Positions 16,012-24,825 of a stretch of DNA of 64,000 nucleotides are shown piece by piece; the stretch's first letter is position 1; every line of letters starts with the position of its first letter. This DNA is from WVZH01 sp034430895 (lineage in GTDB: Bacteria > Chloroflexota > Anaerolineae > Anaerolineales > E44-bin32). The notes below the pieces were generated by a model that saw only the letters and a program-made list of their open reading frames with translations, was not told the DNA's origin and did no database searches. The stretch covers positions 124,001 to 188,000 of the forward strand of contig DAOUDW010000035.1 of the NCBI GenBank assembly GCA_034430895.1. The letters run 5' to 3'. A program made the position numbers and the translations under genes.

Positions 16012-16310
16012 GCATTCCTTCCTTCTTTTTCGGATTGGTTATCGCCACAATCTGCGGCCTGTTGTTTCATTTACTGCGTGGAGGTCGCCTGTCGAGAATG
16101 CTGCTGTACATCGCAACAGCCTGGGTTTCTTTCTTTGCCGGACAATTGGTAAGCGAATGGATCTCCTGGCGTGTCTTGCGTTTCGGCTCGCTCAACCTCC
16201 TTCCCGATTTAATCGCCACGCTCATCGGCCTGATGACGGCGCATGTTCTGGCTGGCCCGGAAAGTAAATCCGACACATCGCCTCGCAAGAGGATACGCAG
16301 GCGTAAATAA
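16008..16310 (+). CDS. Small membrane protein, unknown function
   Basis: A 100-residue product with three predicted membrane helices (FFFGLVIATICGLLFHLL, LYIATAWVSFFAGQLV and LNLLPDLIATLIGLMTAHVL) and a strongly basic tail (SPRKRIRRRK). I do not recognise a family. The ATG at 16008 overlaps the mnmA stop codon by four bases, so it should be co-translated with mnmA. Its start is set by this overlap rather than by a separate ribosome-binding site. Confidence 0.75.
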   Translation: MSIPSFFFGLVIATICGLLFHLLRGGRLSRMLLYIATAWVSFFAGQLVSEWISWRVLRFGSLNLLPDLIATLIGLMTAHVLAGPESKSDTSPRKRIRRRK

Positions 16311-16316
16311 TCCTTA

Positions 16317-16325
16317 TGCTATAAT
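16317..16325 (+). promoter_or_regulatory. Extended -10 promoter of the DUF948-like gene
   Basis: TGC-TATAAT with -10 at 16320-16325 predicts a start near 16332. An AAGG site then lies eight bases before the GTG start codon at 16359. Confidence 0.65.
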
Positions 16326-16358
16326 GTTCGCAATCATCCAGAAAGCAAGGTTATTCGC

Positions 16359-16790
16359 GTGGATTTCGAAGAAAACCGAAACCAACCCAACGAAGAAGAC
16401 GGAAGTTCTCCATGGTTGGTAATTCTCATTATATCTATCGTTTTGATTGTCATTGCCGGCTTGGTAGTTGCTGTGATTGTATTACTCAATCATCCAGAAC
16501 AGACGGAGGCACTGCGAGACATTGTCATTATCTTCGTCGCTGTCGAATCATTAATCATCGGGCTCGCCCTGATCTTATTAATCGTCCAAATCTCCCGTCT
16601 TACTGCCATCATCCAAAATGAAGTAAAACCTTTGATTGATTCTGGAAACGAAACCATCAATACGTTACGGGGAACATCTCAATTCCTTAGTGATAAAATG
16701 GTTCGACCGGTTATTAAAATGAACAGTACATTCGCTGCCATTCGACGAGCAGTCGATTTGATCAAGTCCGGACGCTCAAAACCACACTGA
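16359..16790 (+). CDS. Two-helix membrane protein, DUF948-like
   Basis: The 143-residue protein has a short acidic N-terminus, two membrane helices (LVILIISIVLIVIAGLVVAV and IVIIFVAVESLIIGLALILL) and a C-terminal amphipathic helical region (EVKPLIDSGNETINTLRGT) like the coiled-coil segments of DUF948/general-stress membrane proteins. It is followed after 26 bases by a YtxH-domain gene. DUF948 and YtxH proteins are neighbours in many Gram-positive bacteria and are linked to envelope stress, although the mechanism is unknown. The start codon is GTG. Confidence 0.75.
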   Translation: MDFEENRNQPNEEDGSSPWLVILIISIVLIVIAGLVVAVIVLLNHPEQTEALRDIVIIFVAVESLIIGLALILLIVQISRLTAIIQNEVKPLIDSGNETINTLRGTSQFLSDKMVRPVIKMNSTFAAIRRAVDLIKSGRSKPH

Positions 16791-16816
16791 AGTTCTTACG
16801 TAGAGGAGTGATAACC

Positions 16817-17194
16817 ATGTCTGATCGTGATAGTGATTTCGGTACCTTTGTCTCTGGATTTATCATTGGTGGTGTTGTTGGCGCTGCTGTCGCTTTATTG
16901 CTCGCCCCACAATCTGGAGAAGAAACTCGAACCATGATTCGCGAGAAGAGTATCGAACTGCGCGAGCAAGTAGAACAAACTGCTTCCGAAACACGGTCGC
17001 GTGCAGAGTTACTCGCCCGTGAGGCACGTGAAAGAGCCGAAGATCTCCAAAAACGCGGCCAGGTGATCCTCGAAGAACAAAAAACCCGCATCGAGGAAGC
17101 CGTTGAGAAAGGCAAACAGGCAACACGCCGCAAGAAGAAAACAACCGAGCCTAAAAAGACTGAAAAGAAATCTGACTCAAAATCCAATTCATAG
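16817..17194 (+). CDS. YtxH domain-containing protein
   Basis: The 125-residue protein has the YtxH signature FVSGFIIGGVVGAAVALLLAP with its single glycine/alanine-rich membrane helix (residues 10-30), followed by SGEETRTMI. A long charged helix (about 45-105) rich in Glu, Arg and Lys follows, likely coiled-coil, with a lysine-rich tail. Known relatives are stress-associated membrane proteins of unclear function. GAGGAG (16803-16808) lies eight bases before ATG 16817, which decides the start over the earlier in-frame GTG. A strong terminator follows. Confidence 0.88.
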   Translation: MSDRDSDFGTFVSGFIIGGVVGAAVALLLAPQSGEETRTMIREKSIELREQVEQTASETRSRAELLAREARERAEDLQKRGQVILEEQKTRIEEAVEKGKQATRRKKKTTEPKKTEKKSDSKSNS

Positions 17195-17244
17195 TCTTCC
17201 ATTTCACACGAGTCAGACATGCATATCTCGAAATATTAATAATA

Positions 17245-17280
17245 AAAACAGGGCGGCTTATTACGCGCCCTGTTTTCTCA
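17245..17280 (+). terminator. Intrinsic terminator after ytxH-like gene
   Basis: AAAACAGGGCG (17245-17255) pairs with CGCCCTGTTTT (17266-17276), with T-run inside the 3' arm. The A-run on the 5' side means it may also serve the convergent nnr gene. Confidence 0.85.
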
Positions 17281-17383
17281 TCCTATAGTGGTGTTGTGTT
17301 ATTCAACCATGCGATCAATCGCCAATAAAAACTGCCGCAAATCGTGCCATTTCAACTTCATTGAACAGTTCAGTTGTTTCTTC

Positions 17384-19051
17384 TTATACACGGCTTAACC
17401 CACCATCCAATTCAGACATCGCCAGAGCCAACGAATCCGCGACATCACCGGCGATTACTCCGGCCAAAGAGCCTACCATTTCCGCTGCAATTTCCCCGGC
17501 TCTGCCGTGCAAATACGCGCCCAACACTGCAGCCTCATATGGACCCACACCTTGTGCACGCAGGCCTGTAATAACACCAGCCAAGACATCACCGGTTCCG
17601 GCCCGTGCAAGCGCTGGCGTAGCGAACGGTAAAACGGCACATTTACCATCAGGTGCCGCAATTACGGTAAATGCTCCCTTAAGCACTACGATGTGTCCCC
17701 ACTCATTTGCGGCTTGCTGCGCGTTTTTTACCCGATCGTTTTGAATATCATCCTTGTCAATACCTGTCATCTCAGACATCTCACCTGGATGAGGCGTCAA
17801 TATGGTCAACGGTGGAAGGAAGGATGGCCAATTGGAAATATTGGTTAATAACCTTAAACCATCCGCATCGATGACGCATGGAATTCCCACCTTTGGCTTC
17901 TTAGCTTTCTCCCCATCCGTAGGCACCAAACCCATTTTCCCACGCGTACTCAAACGCTCGCCGCCCAATAATTGCTGCAGAAAACTCGCGGTGGGTGGTT
18001 CTTGCCCAAAACCTGGACCTATAAGCATCGCCTGTGAATTTTCCATTTCTTTAATCAACACGTCTGTCGCATTTTCAGCGATGACGCCCAACTCATCCGG
18101 CAGCACGATCCAAGTTGCTTCTGGCACTTGTGGCGCCAACATTACCTGAACCGGTGCAGGCACAGCAAGCGTAACCAATCCGGCACCGACGCGGTAAGCC
18201 CCTAAAGCAGCAAGCGCTGCCGCACCGGGGTAATTTACCGATCCGGCGACAATCAATGCCCGTCCGAATGTTCCCTTGTGTGCATTTTTCGGTCGTGCAG
18301 GGACCCAGGCTCTTACCGTATCTGCTGTTGCAAGTTCAAGCTCCACGCTGGTTATCTCCTTTAAATCTTCTTTGATCCCAATGTCGCCAATAAATAATTT
18401 CCCGACTTTGTCTGCGCCCGGAAAAATGAATAGGCCCGGTTTCGCTGCGGCCAACGTAACGGTCAGGTCACACAGTAGTGCTTCATCTGCCACTTCACCG
18501 TGATCGCAATCCAGCCCTGAAGGACAATCCACGCCCACGATTATGGGTATTCTATCTCTGGCCTGCAACGCCTGATTGGCTTCACCCAGTATACTTTTCG
18601 CATTTCCGCGTAACGGAAGTTTGAACCCGGTTCCGAGAACTGCATCGATGACAAAATCCGCCTCACCTATCCATTCCCGCAGTTTTTTTCGTTTTGGGTC
18701 CTCTGCTGCGACGACAATCTCACATCCATCTTCCGTCAGCCGCTTCAGGTTTGTATCTCCTGCCGCGCGTTGTTTCGACAAATAAGCACGAATTGTTGCT
18801 CCAGCATTATTTAAATAATGCCCCACAACCAACCCGTCACCACCATTGTTTCCGGAACCGACCAGAATTACAACGCTTTTTCCCTCCATCCTGGTCCAAT
18901 GCACAAGGATTGTATGCGCAATGGAACAACCAGCATTTTCCATCATTTGCGCGTAACTCAATCCCGAAGCGTCCGCGGCTTTCTCTATTACTTGCATTTG
19001 TTCGACAGTTACGATTTTGGTCAAAACGGTTCTCACTTTCTTGTGCAGCAT
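17384..19051 (-). CDS. nnr: Bifunctional NAD(P)HX epimerase/dehydratase
   Basis: Metabolite-repair enzyme that restores hydrated NADH and NADPH. The N-terminal YjeF/NnrE domain (about 1-225) has GLSYAQMMENAGCSIAH, the NAD-binding VGSGNNGGDGLVVGHYL and VGVDCPSGLDCDHGEVAD. The C-terminal ribokinase-like NnrD domain (about 245-555) has HKGTFGRALIVAGS, LTPHPGEMSEMTG and the catalytic loop ARAGTGDVLAGVITGL. The two-domain fusion is the normal bacterial form. Its ATG at 19051 shares one base with the stop of the AOR gene (TGATG), so it is translationally coupled as the last gene of the SCP2-GMC-AOR operon. Confidence 0.94.
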   Translation of the reverse strand: MLHKKVRTVLTKIVTVEQMQVIEKAADASGLSYAQMMENAGCSIAHTILVHWTRMEGKSVVILVGSGNNGGDGLVVGHYLNNAGATIRAYLSKQRAAGDTNLKRLTEDGCEIVVAAEDPKRKKLREWIGEADFVIDAVLGTGFKLPLRGNAKSILGEANQALQARDRIPIIVGVDCPSGLDCDHGEVADEALLCDLTVTLAAAKPGLFIFPGADKVGKLFIGDIGIKEDLKEITSVELELATADTVRAWVPARPKNAHKGTFGRALIVAGSVNYPGAAALAALGAYRVGAGLVTLAVPAPVQVMLAPQVPEATWIVLPDELGVIAENATDVLIKEMENSQAMLIGPGFGQEPPTASFLQQLLGGERLSTRGKMGLVPTDGEKAKKPKVGIPCVIDADGLRLLTNISNWPSFLPPLTILTPHPGEMSEMTGIDKDDIQNDRVKNAQQAANEWGHIVVLKGAFTVIAAPDGKCAVLPFATPALARAGTGDVLAGVITGLRAQGVGPYEAAVLGAYLHGRAGEIAAEMVGSLAGVIAGDVADSLALAMSELDGGLSRV

Positions 19052-20877
19052 CAAACATCTTCGATAAGTTCAGCGATGTTCAATTCTTCCAATTTTTTCG
19101 GACCAGGAATGCCGGTTTCGACATCCCAGCCGCGCGCCTGGTAGTAAGTTTCCAACATGTCTTCGATCGGTATACGATACCCTGCCGCGCCACCTTCTTT
19201 TAGCGGCTCTAGTAATGCTTTGGGTAACCGATCGTCCGCTCTTTTCATTCCCATGCGAATATTTGCAATCCGTTTAATATTCCAGCCACGCTCTCCTACA
19301 CGCATCAATTCATCCAGATCGTAATGGAAACCAGTCACAGCATTAACCAATTCAAGAATCGTTTTCGGAGGCACATTTGCAAAATTGCACATGATGAGTG
19401 AGTTAAAGATGGTACGCCAGTCTTGATGCCTGGCTACATTTCTAACCTTCTCTACACCCGCATGTCTTTCAAAGAATTCCACTCCGATCTCTTCTACGCT
19501 TTGTCCTATTTCTACCATGAAGTAATCGCTTTGATTATGACAAGCCCCGCGAGGCGATGTCGCGTATACCACGCCCATACCAGACAATGCGCGCGGGTCA
19601 TGATAGGGAATTTCCAACCCTTTAACATGCACGGCCATGTCGCTGGCGTCGAATCGATCAGCCACTTTCACTGCCCCCTCAGACAGAATCGCGCCGAATC
19701 CTTCTCTTCTTGCAATTCCATGGACCAGTTTCTCGACAACTTCGTAGTTCCCCCAAGTCAATACATCCCCATCCGTGTCTTCTTTTGTAAGAATACCCTT
19801 CTCAAAAAGCAAGAAAGCAAGCCCAATGGTATTCGAAACAGAAATCGTATCCATTCCGTATCGATCACACAGATCTCCCAGCAGCGTAACCGAAGATAAA
19901 TCATCGATCCCGAGATTCGGCCCAAAACCGACGATTGTCTCGTATTCTGGCCCTTTTCGATCTTTGCCATCTTTAAGCCGCACTACCCGTCCACATGCAA
20001 TGACGCAACCATGACAGGCGCTCACGGAAGTAAGTATCGTCTCGGCCATCGCTGCACCAGTCATACGATCAATTCCTTCAGCAATCCCCTTCGAGAAATA
20101 CTTCTTGGGCATGTCCCCCAAATAATCCAGGTAGTCCCCGGCGCTTGACGACCCGTACTGGCGCAGTGCATCGGACAGGCTGTCTGTGCGTAGATCTTTA
20201 TTCGATTCCGTGCGAATCTTTGTAAACCGATCCGGATGCACGATCAAAGGTTCCTGGCTGCCTCTCACCGCGATTGCTTTTAATCGCTTGGCACCCATTA
20301 CCGCACCCATCCCGGTTCTTCCGGCTGCTCTTCCGCGATCGCAGATTATCGAAGCAAAGTTAAGTTGATTCTCTCCAGCAAGCCCGATACTGGCTACACG
20401 AATTAATCTGTCCGCATGCGCCTCACGTATTGCAGCCTGCGTTTCATAGGGGTCACACTTTCCCCAGTATGATTCCGCATCACGAATTTCTATTTTTCCT
20501 TCCCGCACCCAGATATACACCGGACGGGAAGCTTGCCCGGTAATCCAAATGCCGTCGTATCCCGTTTTACGCATCTCGGGTCCGAAAAAACCCCCAACGT
20601 GGGATTCGCCCCATATCCCCGTCGCAGGCGATTTCCCGCAGATAACAAAGCGCCCAACAGCAGGGCCTTTCGTTCCCGTCAGAGGGCCTGTGAGGAATAG
20701 GAGCGGTGCATTCGCTGAAAGCGGATCAAGGTCTTCATCCAAATACGGCAGCAAGAGATGGGCAGCGAGGCTCGCACCGCCCAATGTCTCCCGCAGCATC
20801 ATCGCATCGACCTGAATCACATGGGAATCCCCCGTTCCGATGTCGATGTGCAAAATTCGAAAAACGAATTCAGCCAT
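19051..20877 (-). CDS. aor: Tungsten-type aldehyde:ferredoxin oxidoreductase
   Basis: Cytoplasmic oxygen-sensitive enzyme that interconverts aldehydes and carboxylic acids with ferredoxin, using a bis-pterin tungsten centre and a [4Fe-4S] cluster. The 608-residue product is of family length. The N-terminal AOR domain has GPLTGTKGPAVGRFVICGKSP and ESHVGGFFGPEMRKTGYDG. The stretch GRAAGRTGMGAVMGAKRLKA (183-202) is the pterin-binding region. Cluster ligands are Cys288, Cys291 and Cys295 (ACHGCVIAC) and a late Cys in LIMCNF near 497. YGMDTIS corresponds to the conserved D/G-x-D-x-x-S element. It sits between a GMC oxidoreductase and nnr in one operon. Confidence 0.95.
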   Translation of the reverse strand: MAEFVFRILHIDIGTGDSHVIQVDAMMLRETLGGASLAAHLLLPYLDEDLDPLSANAPLLFLTGPLTGTKGPAVGRFVICGKSPATGIWGESHVGGFFGPEMRKTGYDGIWITGQASRPVYIWVREGKIEIRDAESYWGKCDPYETQAAIREAHADRLIRVASIGLAGENQLNFASIICDRGRAAGRTGMGAVMGAKRLKAIAVRGSQEPLIVHPDRFTKIRTESNKDLRTDSLSDALRQYGSSSAGDYLDYLGDMPKKYFSKGIAEGIDRMTGAAMAETILTSVSACHGCVIACGRVVRLKDGKDRKGPEYETIVGFGPNLGIDDLSSVTLLGDLCDRYGMDTISVSNTIGLAFLLFEKGILTKEDTDGDVLTWGNYEVVEKLVHGIARREGFGAILSEGAVKVADRFDASDMAVHVKGLEIPYHDPRALSGMGVVYATSPRGACHNQSDYFMVEIGQSVEEIGVEFFERHAGVEKVRNVARHQDWRTIFNSLIMCNFANVPPKTILELVNAVTGFHYDLDELMRVGERGWNIKRIANIRMGMKRADDRLPKALLEPLKEGGAAGYRIPIEDMLETYYQARGWDVETGIPGPKKLEELNIAELIEDV

Positions 20878-20902
20878 GTTGAATGTCCAAATCTGCTTCT
20901 AC

Positions 20903-22537
20903 TTAGCGGTTTTCTTTTACTTCGATCCTGCTCATGGCGTATTCGGCCAATGCCGTGATGGTTAGACTGGGGTTGACGCCAGGATTTGCAGGGATGATCG
21001 ATCCGTCTACGACATACAATCCTGGATAGTTAAACGCCTCACAATCGATATTGATCACGCCTTCGCCCTCATCCTTTCCGAAAACGCATCCTCCCAACAT
21101 GTGTGCCGTCATAGGGACGTTGATCAAACCTTGCGTTATTGCACCGCTTGGATGTCCACCAATTTTGTTGGCCAAAGAACGTGCAACTTTCTCTCCCAGA
21201 TCGATTTTTACCGGCACGGTCTTTTCCGGATCCTGATCCCCCACGAGGCCTTTCCTAAAGAACGCGAAGGGATTTCTCCCCAACCGCAGGCTTAGTACAT
21301 TATCCTTCGTTTGCATGACCATGATCGCAATCCCGCGTCTTGTCAAACCCGGCACTATTCGCACGTTAAGGAAATCGATCGGATGACGGCATATCTCGAT
21401 CAGATTCCGCCACACACGCACCACAATTGATTTGCTTGGCTCAATTAACGGAGTTGCTAATACGCGAAACAGCATCGACGATCGCTCCTCCAGACGAACC
21501 GGTTCGATTTGCGTTTCTTCGTCTGCTTTGAAAATCGAGGTGATCGAAAGTCCTTCTGAATGGTCCTCCGCTGTTTTCCGACGAAAAGCGCCGAAAAAAG
21601 TCTCGCTGTTCGTACGAACCATGTTTCCGAGTCGAGAAGACAAAAGGGGAAGTGTCTTGGTTTCATCACGGCATCGCAACAACAGTTCGACCGTCCCTAA
21701 TGTGCCTGCAGAAACGACAACGTTCCTCGTTAGAACACTTTTATTCTTTCCACCAATGAAACTCGTTGAAGGTCGATACTTCACGATATATCGTGCATCC
21801 GCGAATGATTCGCCGTTTGTTGGTTCGATGCCTACGACTTTTGCTTCCTCCCTGATTTCAACACCCAACCGTTCTGCGAAGTACAAGTAGTTCTTCGGCA
21901 AGGTATTTTTGGCATCATAACGACAACCGACGATACAAGCGCCACAATGAATGCATCCGATTCTCGGCGGACCTTCACCACCAAAATATGGATCCGGGCT
22001 TTCCTCCCCAGGTTTCCCGAAATAAATCCCCACATCTGTCGTCCGAAAACTATCTTCACGTCCTAGCTCAACCGCAATTTGTCGCAAGGCTTCATCTGCA
22101 GGCCAAATCTCGGGATTTCTTTCCACACCCAACATCTTCCGCGCGTTAGCATAGTGAGGTTTTAATTTATTCGCCCAATCACCCAAATGCCGCCATGATT
22201 CTGCGGTAAAAAAGCTCTGATCCGGCTCCATGAGAACTGCTGCATAAACCAGGCTGCCTCCGCCTACACCGCTGGAGTGATATAGAAAATATCCCTTGGA
22301 GAGATTAAGTTGAAGTATTCCGTAGCAACGTATGGCAGGCATCCAAAGATAGCGTCGAATATCCCAATTTGTCTTTGGAAGCTCGTGATCCTCGTAACGC
22401 TTCCCTCGCTCCAGTATAAGTACGCGATAACCTTTCTCGGCTAATCGCAAAGCGGATACGCTGCCCCCGAATCCAGAACCCACTATCACAAAATCATAGA
22501 CGTATTGATTCTCACGATGCGGTTTGGACTTATCCAT
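20903..22537 (-). CDS. GMC-family FAD oxidoreductase (cholesterol/alcohol oxidase-like)
   Basis: FAD-dependent oxidation of an alcohol group. The 544-residue protein has the Rossmann dinucleotide motif VIVGSGFGGSVSALRLA (18-34), the GMC segment SGVGGGSLVYAAVL and a Cys-rich HCGACIVGC stretch as in bacterial cholesterol-oxidase and glucose-methanol-choline enzymes. The C-terminal substrate region has GGCVFGKDEGEGV and NPGVNPSLTITALAEYAM. I chose ATG 22537 with GAGAGG just upstream. A second ATG at 22558 lies before that site. It lies 25 bases upstream of the AOR gene and 52 bases downstream of an SCP2-like gene. Oxidation of a bulky lipid alcohol to an aldehyde for AOR is a reasonable inference. 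Confidence 0.92.
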   Translation of the reverse strand: MDKSKPHRENQYVYDFVIVGSGFGGSVSALRLAEKGYRVLILERGKRYEDHELPKTNWDIRRYLWMPAIRCYGILQLNLSKGYFLYHSSGVGGGSLVYAAVLMEPDQSFFTAESWRHLGDWANKLKPHYANARKMLGVERNPEIWPADEALRQIAVELGREDSFRTTDVGIYFGKPGEESPDPYFGGEGPPRIGCIHCGACIVGCRYDAKNTLPKNYLYFAERLGVEIREEAKVVGIEPTNGESFADARYIVKYRPSTSFIGGKNKSVLTRNVVVSAGTLGTVELLLRCRDETKTLPLLSSRLGNMVRTNSETFFGAFRRKTAEDHSEGLSITSIFKADEETQIEPVRLEERSSMLFRVLATPLIEPSKSIVVRVWRNLIEICRHPIDFLNVRIVPGLTRRGIAIMVMQTKDNVLSLRLGRNPFAFFRKGLVGDQDPEKTVPVKIDLGEKVARSLANKIGGHPSGAITQGLINVPMTAHMLGGCVFGKDEGEGVINIDCEAFNYPGLYVVDGSIIPANPGVNPSLTITALAEYAMSRIEVKENR

Positions 22538-22589
22538 GAGGACCTCTCGTTCTGGCATGAAGTTTTTGTTTCATGAATACATCGATTGG

Positions 22590-23021
22590 TTAGACTTGCC
22601 CTTCGATTGCGATTTCCACATTGCGACAGCAACGCACAAAATCCAATACGGTGGGCACATTGCGCAGCATATACCCGAGATTGCCTTTCACTCGCATTCT
22701 GCGGGTCAACATTGCCTGCATCGGATCCAAATCACCCTGGATAATACTCATAATGTTCTTCATGGATGTTCTCAGTACAAAGGAAGCATTCGGAATTTCT
22801 TCGCGCGCAGGGTCAACAACACAAACCTCGCGACAACTCCCATGCCATAGATCGAGGTAAAATGCGATTGGTATTCTTGGATCGTCCTCTTTTGGATTCG
22901 GTTCGATAACAATGACAATTTCCCCTTCCCAATTTTTTGCCACTTCTGCATAACGGGAATCCGAATTGAGTTCATCTTTAAGCGCCAACAGCCATTCTTC
23001 GCTCGGGAATGGATAAGCCAT
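22590..23021 (-). CDS. SCP2 sterol-carrier-like protein
   Basis: The 143-residue product resembles the SCP2 lipid-transfer fold. It has an N-terminal helix (SEEWLLALKDELNSD) as in other bacterial SCP2-like proteins, a beta-sheet core (EIVIVIEPN, PIAFYLDLW, ASFVLRTS) and the typical late motif with QGDLDPMQAMLTRRMRVKGN, where SCP2 proteins have G-x-x-x-P-x-x-A-x-x-x-G-x-x-K-x-x-G. A C-terminal helix follows. It probably binds a hydrophobic ligand in the cytoplasm. It is the first gene of a four-gene operon with GMC oxidoreductase and AOR. GAGGA precedes ATG 23021. Confidence 0.78.
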   Translation of the reverse strand: MAYPFPSEEWLLALKDELNSDSRYAEVAKNWEGEIVIVIEPNPKEDDPRIPIAFYLDLWHGSCREVCVVDPAREEIPNASFVLRTSMKNIMSIIQGDLDPMQAMLTRRMRVKGNLGYMLRNVPTVLDFVRCCRNVEIAIEGQV

Positions 23022-23050
23022 ATTGCTTTCCTCGTAAATCGATTTTGGCG

Positions 23051-23079
23051 ATTATGATCCAATCCTCGTAAAGAGTCAA
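23051..23079 (-). promoter_or_regulatory. Promoter of the SCP2-GMC-AOR-nnr operon
   Basis: On the minus strand TTGACT (plus 23074-23079) and CATAAT (plus 23051-23056) are separated by 17 bases, both one mismatch from consensus. It predicts a start near 23044, about 23 bases before ATG 23021. Confidence 0.7.
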
Positions 23080-23088
23080 AGATTTACA

Positions 23089-23118
23089 TTGACATCCTTA
23101 CTTGGACTCGATTAGACT
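23089..23118 (+). promoter_or_regulatory. greA promoter
   Basis: Perfect TTGACA (23089-23094), an 18-base spacer and TAGACT (23113-23118) predict a start near 23125. It is back-to-back with the operon promoter at 23051-23079; the two -35 elements are ten bases apart. Confidence 0.7.
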
Positions 23119-23177
23119 ATCATCTTGCACGCAAGGTAATTTCAACCGAACCTGATGGAAAGAGGCTTCACTTCACA

Positions 23178-23648
23178 ATGGAATCGAATCAAGATTATTA
23201 TCTCACGCAAGAAGGTGCGGCGAAGTTGCAAACCGAGCTTGAAGTATTGAGCGGGCCCAAGAGAAATGATTTGGCAAAACGACTACGGTTTGCAATTCAA
23301 CAAGGTGATTTATCCGAGAATGCGGATTACATCGCCGCCAAAGAAGAGCAAGCCTTTCTGGAGGGACGCATCCAGGAACTCGAGGTTATTCTTCGAGATG
23401 CAATCATCATCGAGCAAACAGTATCCAATGAAAAAGTTGAAATCGGAAGTACGGTTCGAGTTGTCGAAGAAGGCAGGGAACCAGAAACCTACCAAATTGT
23501 TGGCGTCAAGGAAGCCTATCCGCGCCAGCAAAAGATTTCTTACGCATCGCCCATCGGTGAGGCGCTTATTGGTAAAGGTGTTGGTGAAACCGCGACCGCC
23601 GAAACACCAGGTGGTAAGATCAAAATTAAAATCATATCGATTCAGTAA
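23178..23648 (+). CDS. greA: Transcription elongation factor GreA
   Basis: Secondary-channel factor that stimulates RNA cleavage by backtracked RNA polymerase. The 156-residue product is of family length. The N-terminal coiled coil (about 10-75) contains YYLTQEGAAKLQTELE, the acidic tip with GDLSENADYIAAKEEQ, and FLEGRIQELE. The C-terminal FKBP-like domain has VEIGSTVRVVEEG, SYASPIGEALIGKGVGE and a beta-rich end. It has its own promoter and terminator, so it is monocistronic. Confidence 0.97.
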   Translation: MESNQDYYLTQEGAAKLQTELEVLSGPKRNDLAKRLRFAIQQGDLSENADYIAAKEEQAFLEGRIQELEVILRDAIIIEQTVSNEKVEIGSTVRVVEEGREPETYQIVGVKEAYPRQQKISYASPIGEALIGKGVGETATAETPGGKIKIKIISIQ

Positions 23649-23654
23649 TTAAAA

Positions 23655-23682
23655 AAGAGCGAGGATTCTCGCTCTCTTTCTT
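23655..23682 (+). terminator. greA terminator
   Basis: GAGCGAG (23657-23663) pairs with CTCGCTC (23668-23674) around GATT, with flanking A- and T-runs (TCTTTCTTT). It may also serve the convergent gene ending at 23720. Confidence 0.8.
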
Positions 23683-23719
23683 TCCGATATTGAAAATCAA
23701 CTTCGAAAATAAAATACAC

Positions 23720-24721
23720 TCACAGCACAGTCGGCAACGCCTTCAATTCGATGGTAAGTCGATCAAAATAACTTTCTGCTGGTAACGCCGAATCCCCATA
23801 ATTGAGATCAACGATGCGAGCTTCAACAGTCAAGGATGCCGTCTGCAATGTGACCACATCGCCGCCTCTCGCCTCTATGGGGTCCCCTTTCGCAGCAAGC
23901 TTCGCACGGGTTTCTCCATCTTCGAATGTGTAGCGACTCATAATGACCTTGGTTACCGTTTGAATGTCGTTCTTGTCAAAAAGCCAGATCTCAAACGCAT
24001 TTACCTTCTTTGGTTCTCCAACGCCGATAACATCGCCGATGCCTACTCCACACTCGCCGAGGAAATCCCCGGAAGCGCTTTCGATGCTGAAGGAGTCATC
24101 ATACAGATCATCCCCCAATGCATACGTCGTTCTGAATGTAGCCAGCGGCTGATCGTCTTGCAGGGGAACTTCTTGATCGTACATCTGCGCCGGCGCCAAT
24201 TCTTCCTCGTATTCGTAATACTCTTCCTGTCCTCCGGCATCCACTCTTCGCCTTAACACCAGTGCGACGATGAGAAGCAGACCGAGCAGCAAAGTTGCTC
24301 CACAGACGGGCAGTAATAATCTAGATAGAGAAAACCCTTCTTCGTGACCTGATTCTGATGCAGTCGCGCTGGTATCTTCCGCCTCCAGATAGGTCTCGAC
24401 GATCTCTTTAAACCTTTGAATATTACTCGGGCTCACCATTCCGGGATCCCCGCCCACTTCTGCCAGAATTTTGTCTTTATCCGATCCGATAGAATCATAC
24501 CGTTGGATCGCGAGGTCCACATCTTCGTTCAATGCAAACGAGTCAATCGTCATCCTCAGATATTCCACACGAAGATCACGACGCAATTGGTTCACTTCCC
24601 CGTCCACCCATTCGACAGGACTAATAACCCATGCATAAAACACACCCAGCACAATACCCACGACCAAGGTTAAGAGTGCGATCATGACATTCCGATTTAG
24701 CTTGTTCATAATTTCATTCAT
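23720..24721 (-). CDS. Two-helix membrane protein of unknown function
   Basis: A 333-residue protein with an N-terminal membrane helix (VMIALLTLVVGIVLGVFYAW), an extracytoplasmic helical region (about 35-125), a second membrane helix (LLLPVCGATLLLGLLLIVALV, near 140-160) and a large acidic cytoplasmic domain. That domain opens with a tyrosine/glutamate-rich stretch (EEYYEYEEEL) and has a beta-rich core (FEIWLFDKNDIQTVTKVIMS) that may be FHA-like or jelly-roll-like. I do not recognise the family. Similar topology is common in Chloroflexota membrane proteins next to topA, but I cannot give a function. Confidence 0.8.
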   Translation of the reverse strand: MNEIMNKLNRNVMIALLTLVVGIVLGVFYAWVISPVEWVDGEVNQLRRDLRVEYLRMTIDSFALNEDVDLAIQRYDSIGSDKDKILAEVGGDPGMVSPSNIQRFKEIVETYLEAEDTSATASESGHEEGFSLSRLLLPVCGATLLLGLLLIVALVLRRRVDAGGQEEYYEYEEELAPAQMYDQEVPLQDDQPLATFRTTYALGDDLYDDSFSIESASGDFLGECGVGIGDVIGVGEPKKVNAFEIWLFDKNDIQTVTKVIMSRYTFEDGETRAKLAAKGDPIEARGGDVVTLQTASLTVEARIVDLNYGDSALPAESYFDRLTIELKALPTVL

Positions 24722-24825
24722 TGCGTCTCTTCCCTCTGTTTGAACTTAGACGCTCCTTGGATTGCTTCAAATCTCGAGCATTCTAGCCCTATCTTTAGAA
24801 CTAAGCAATCGACACGTTGCAGGAT

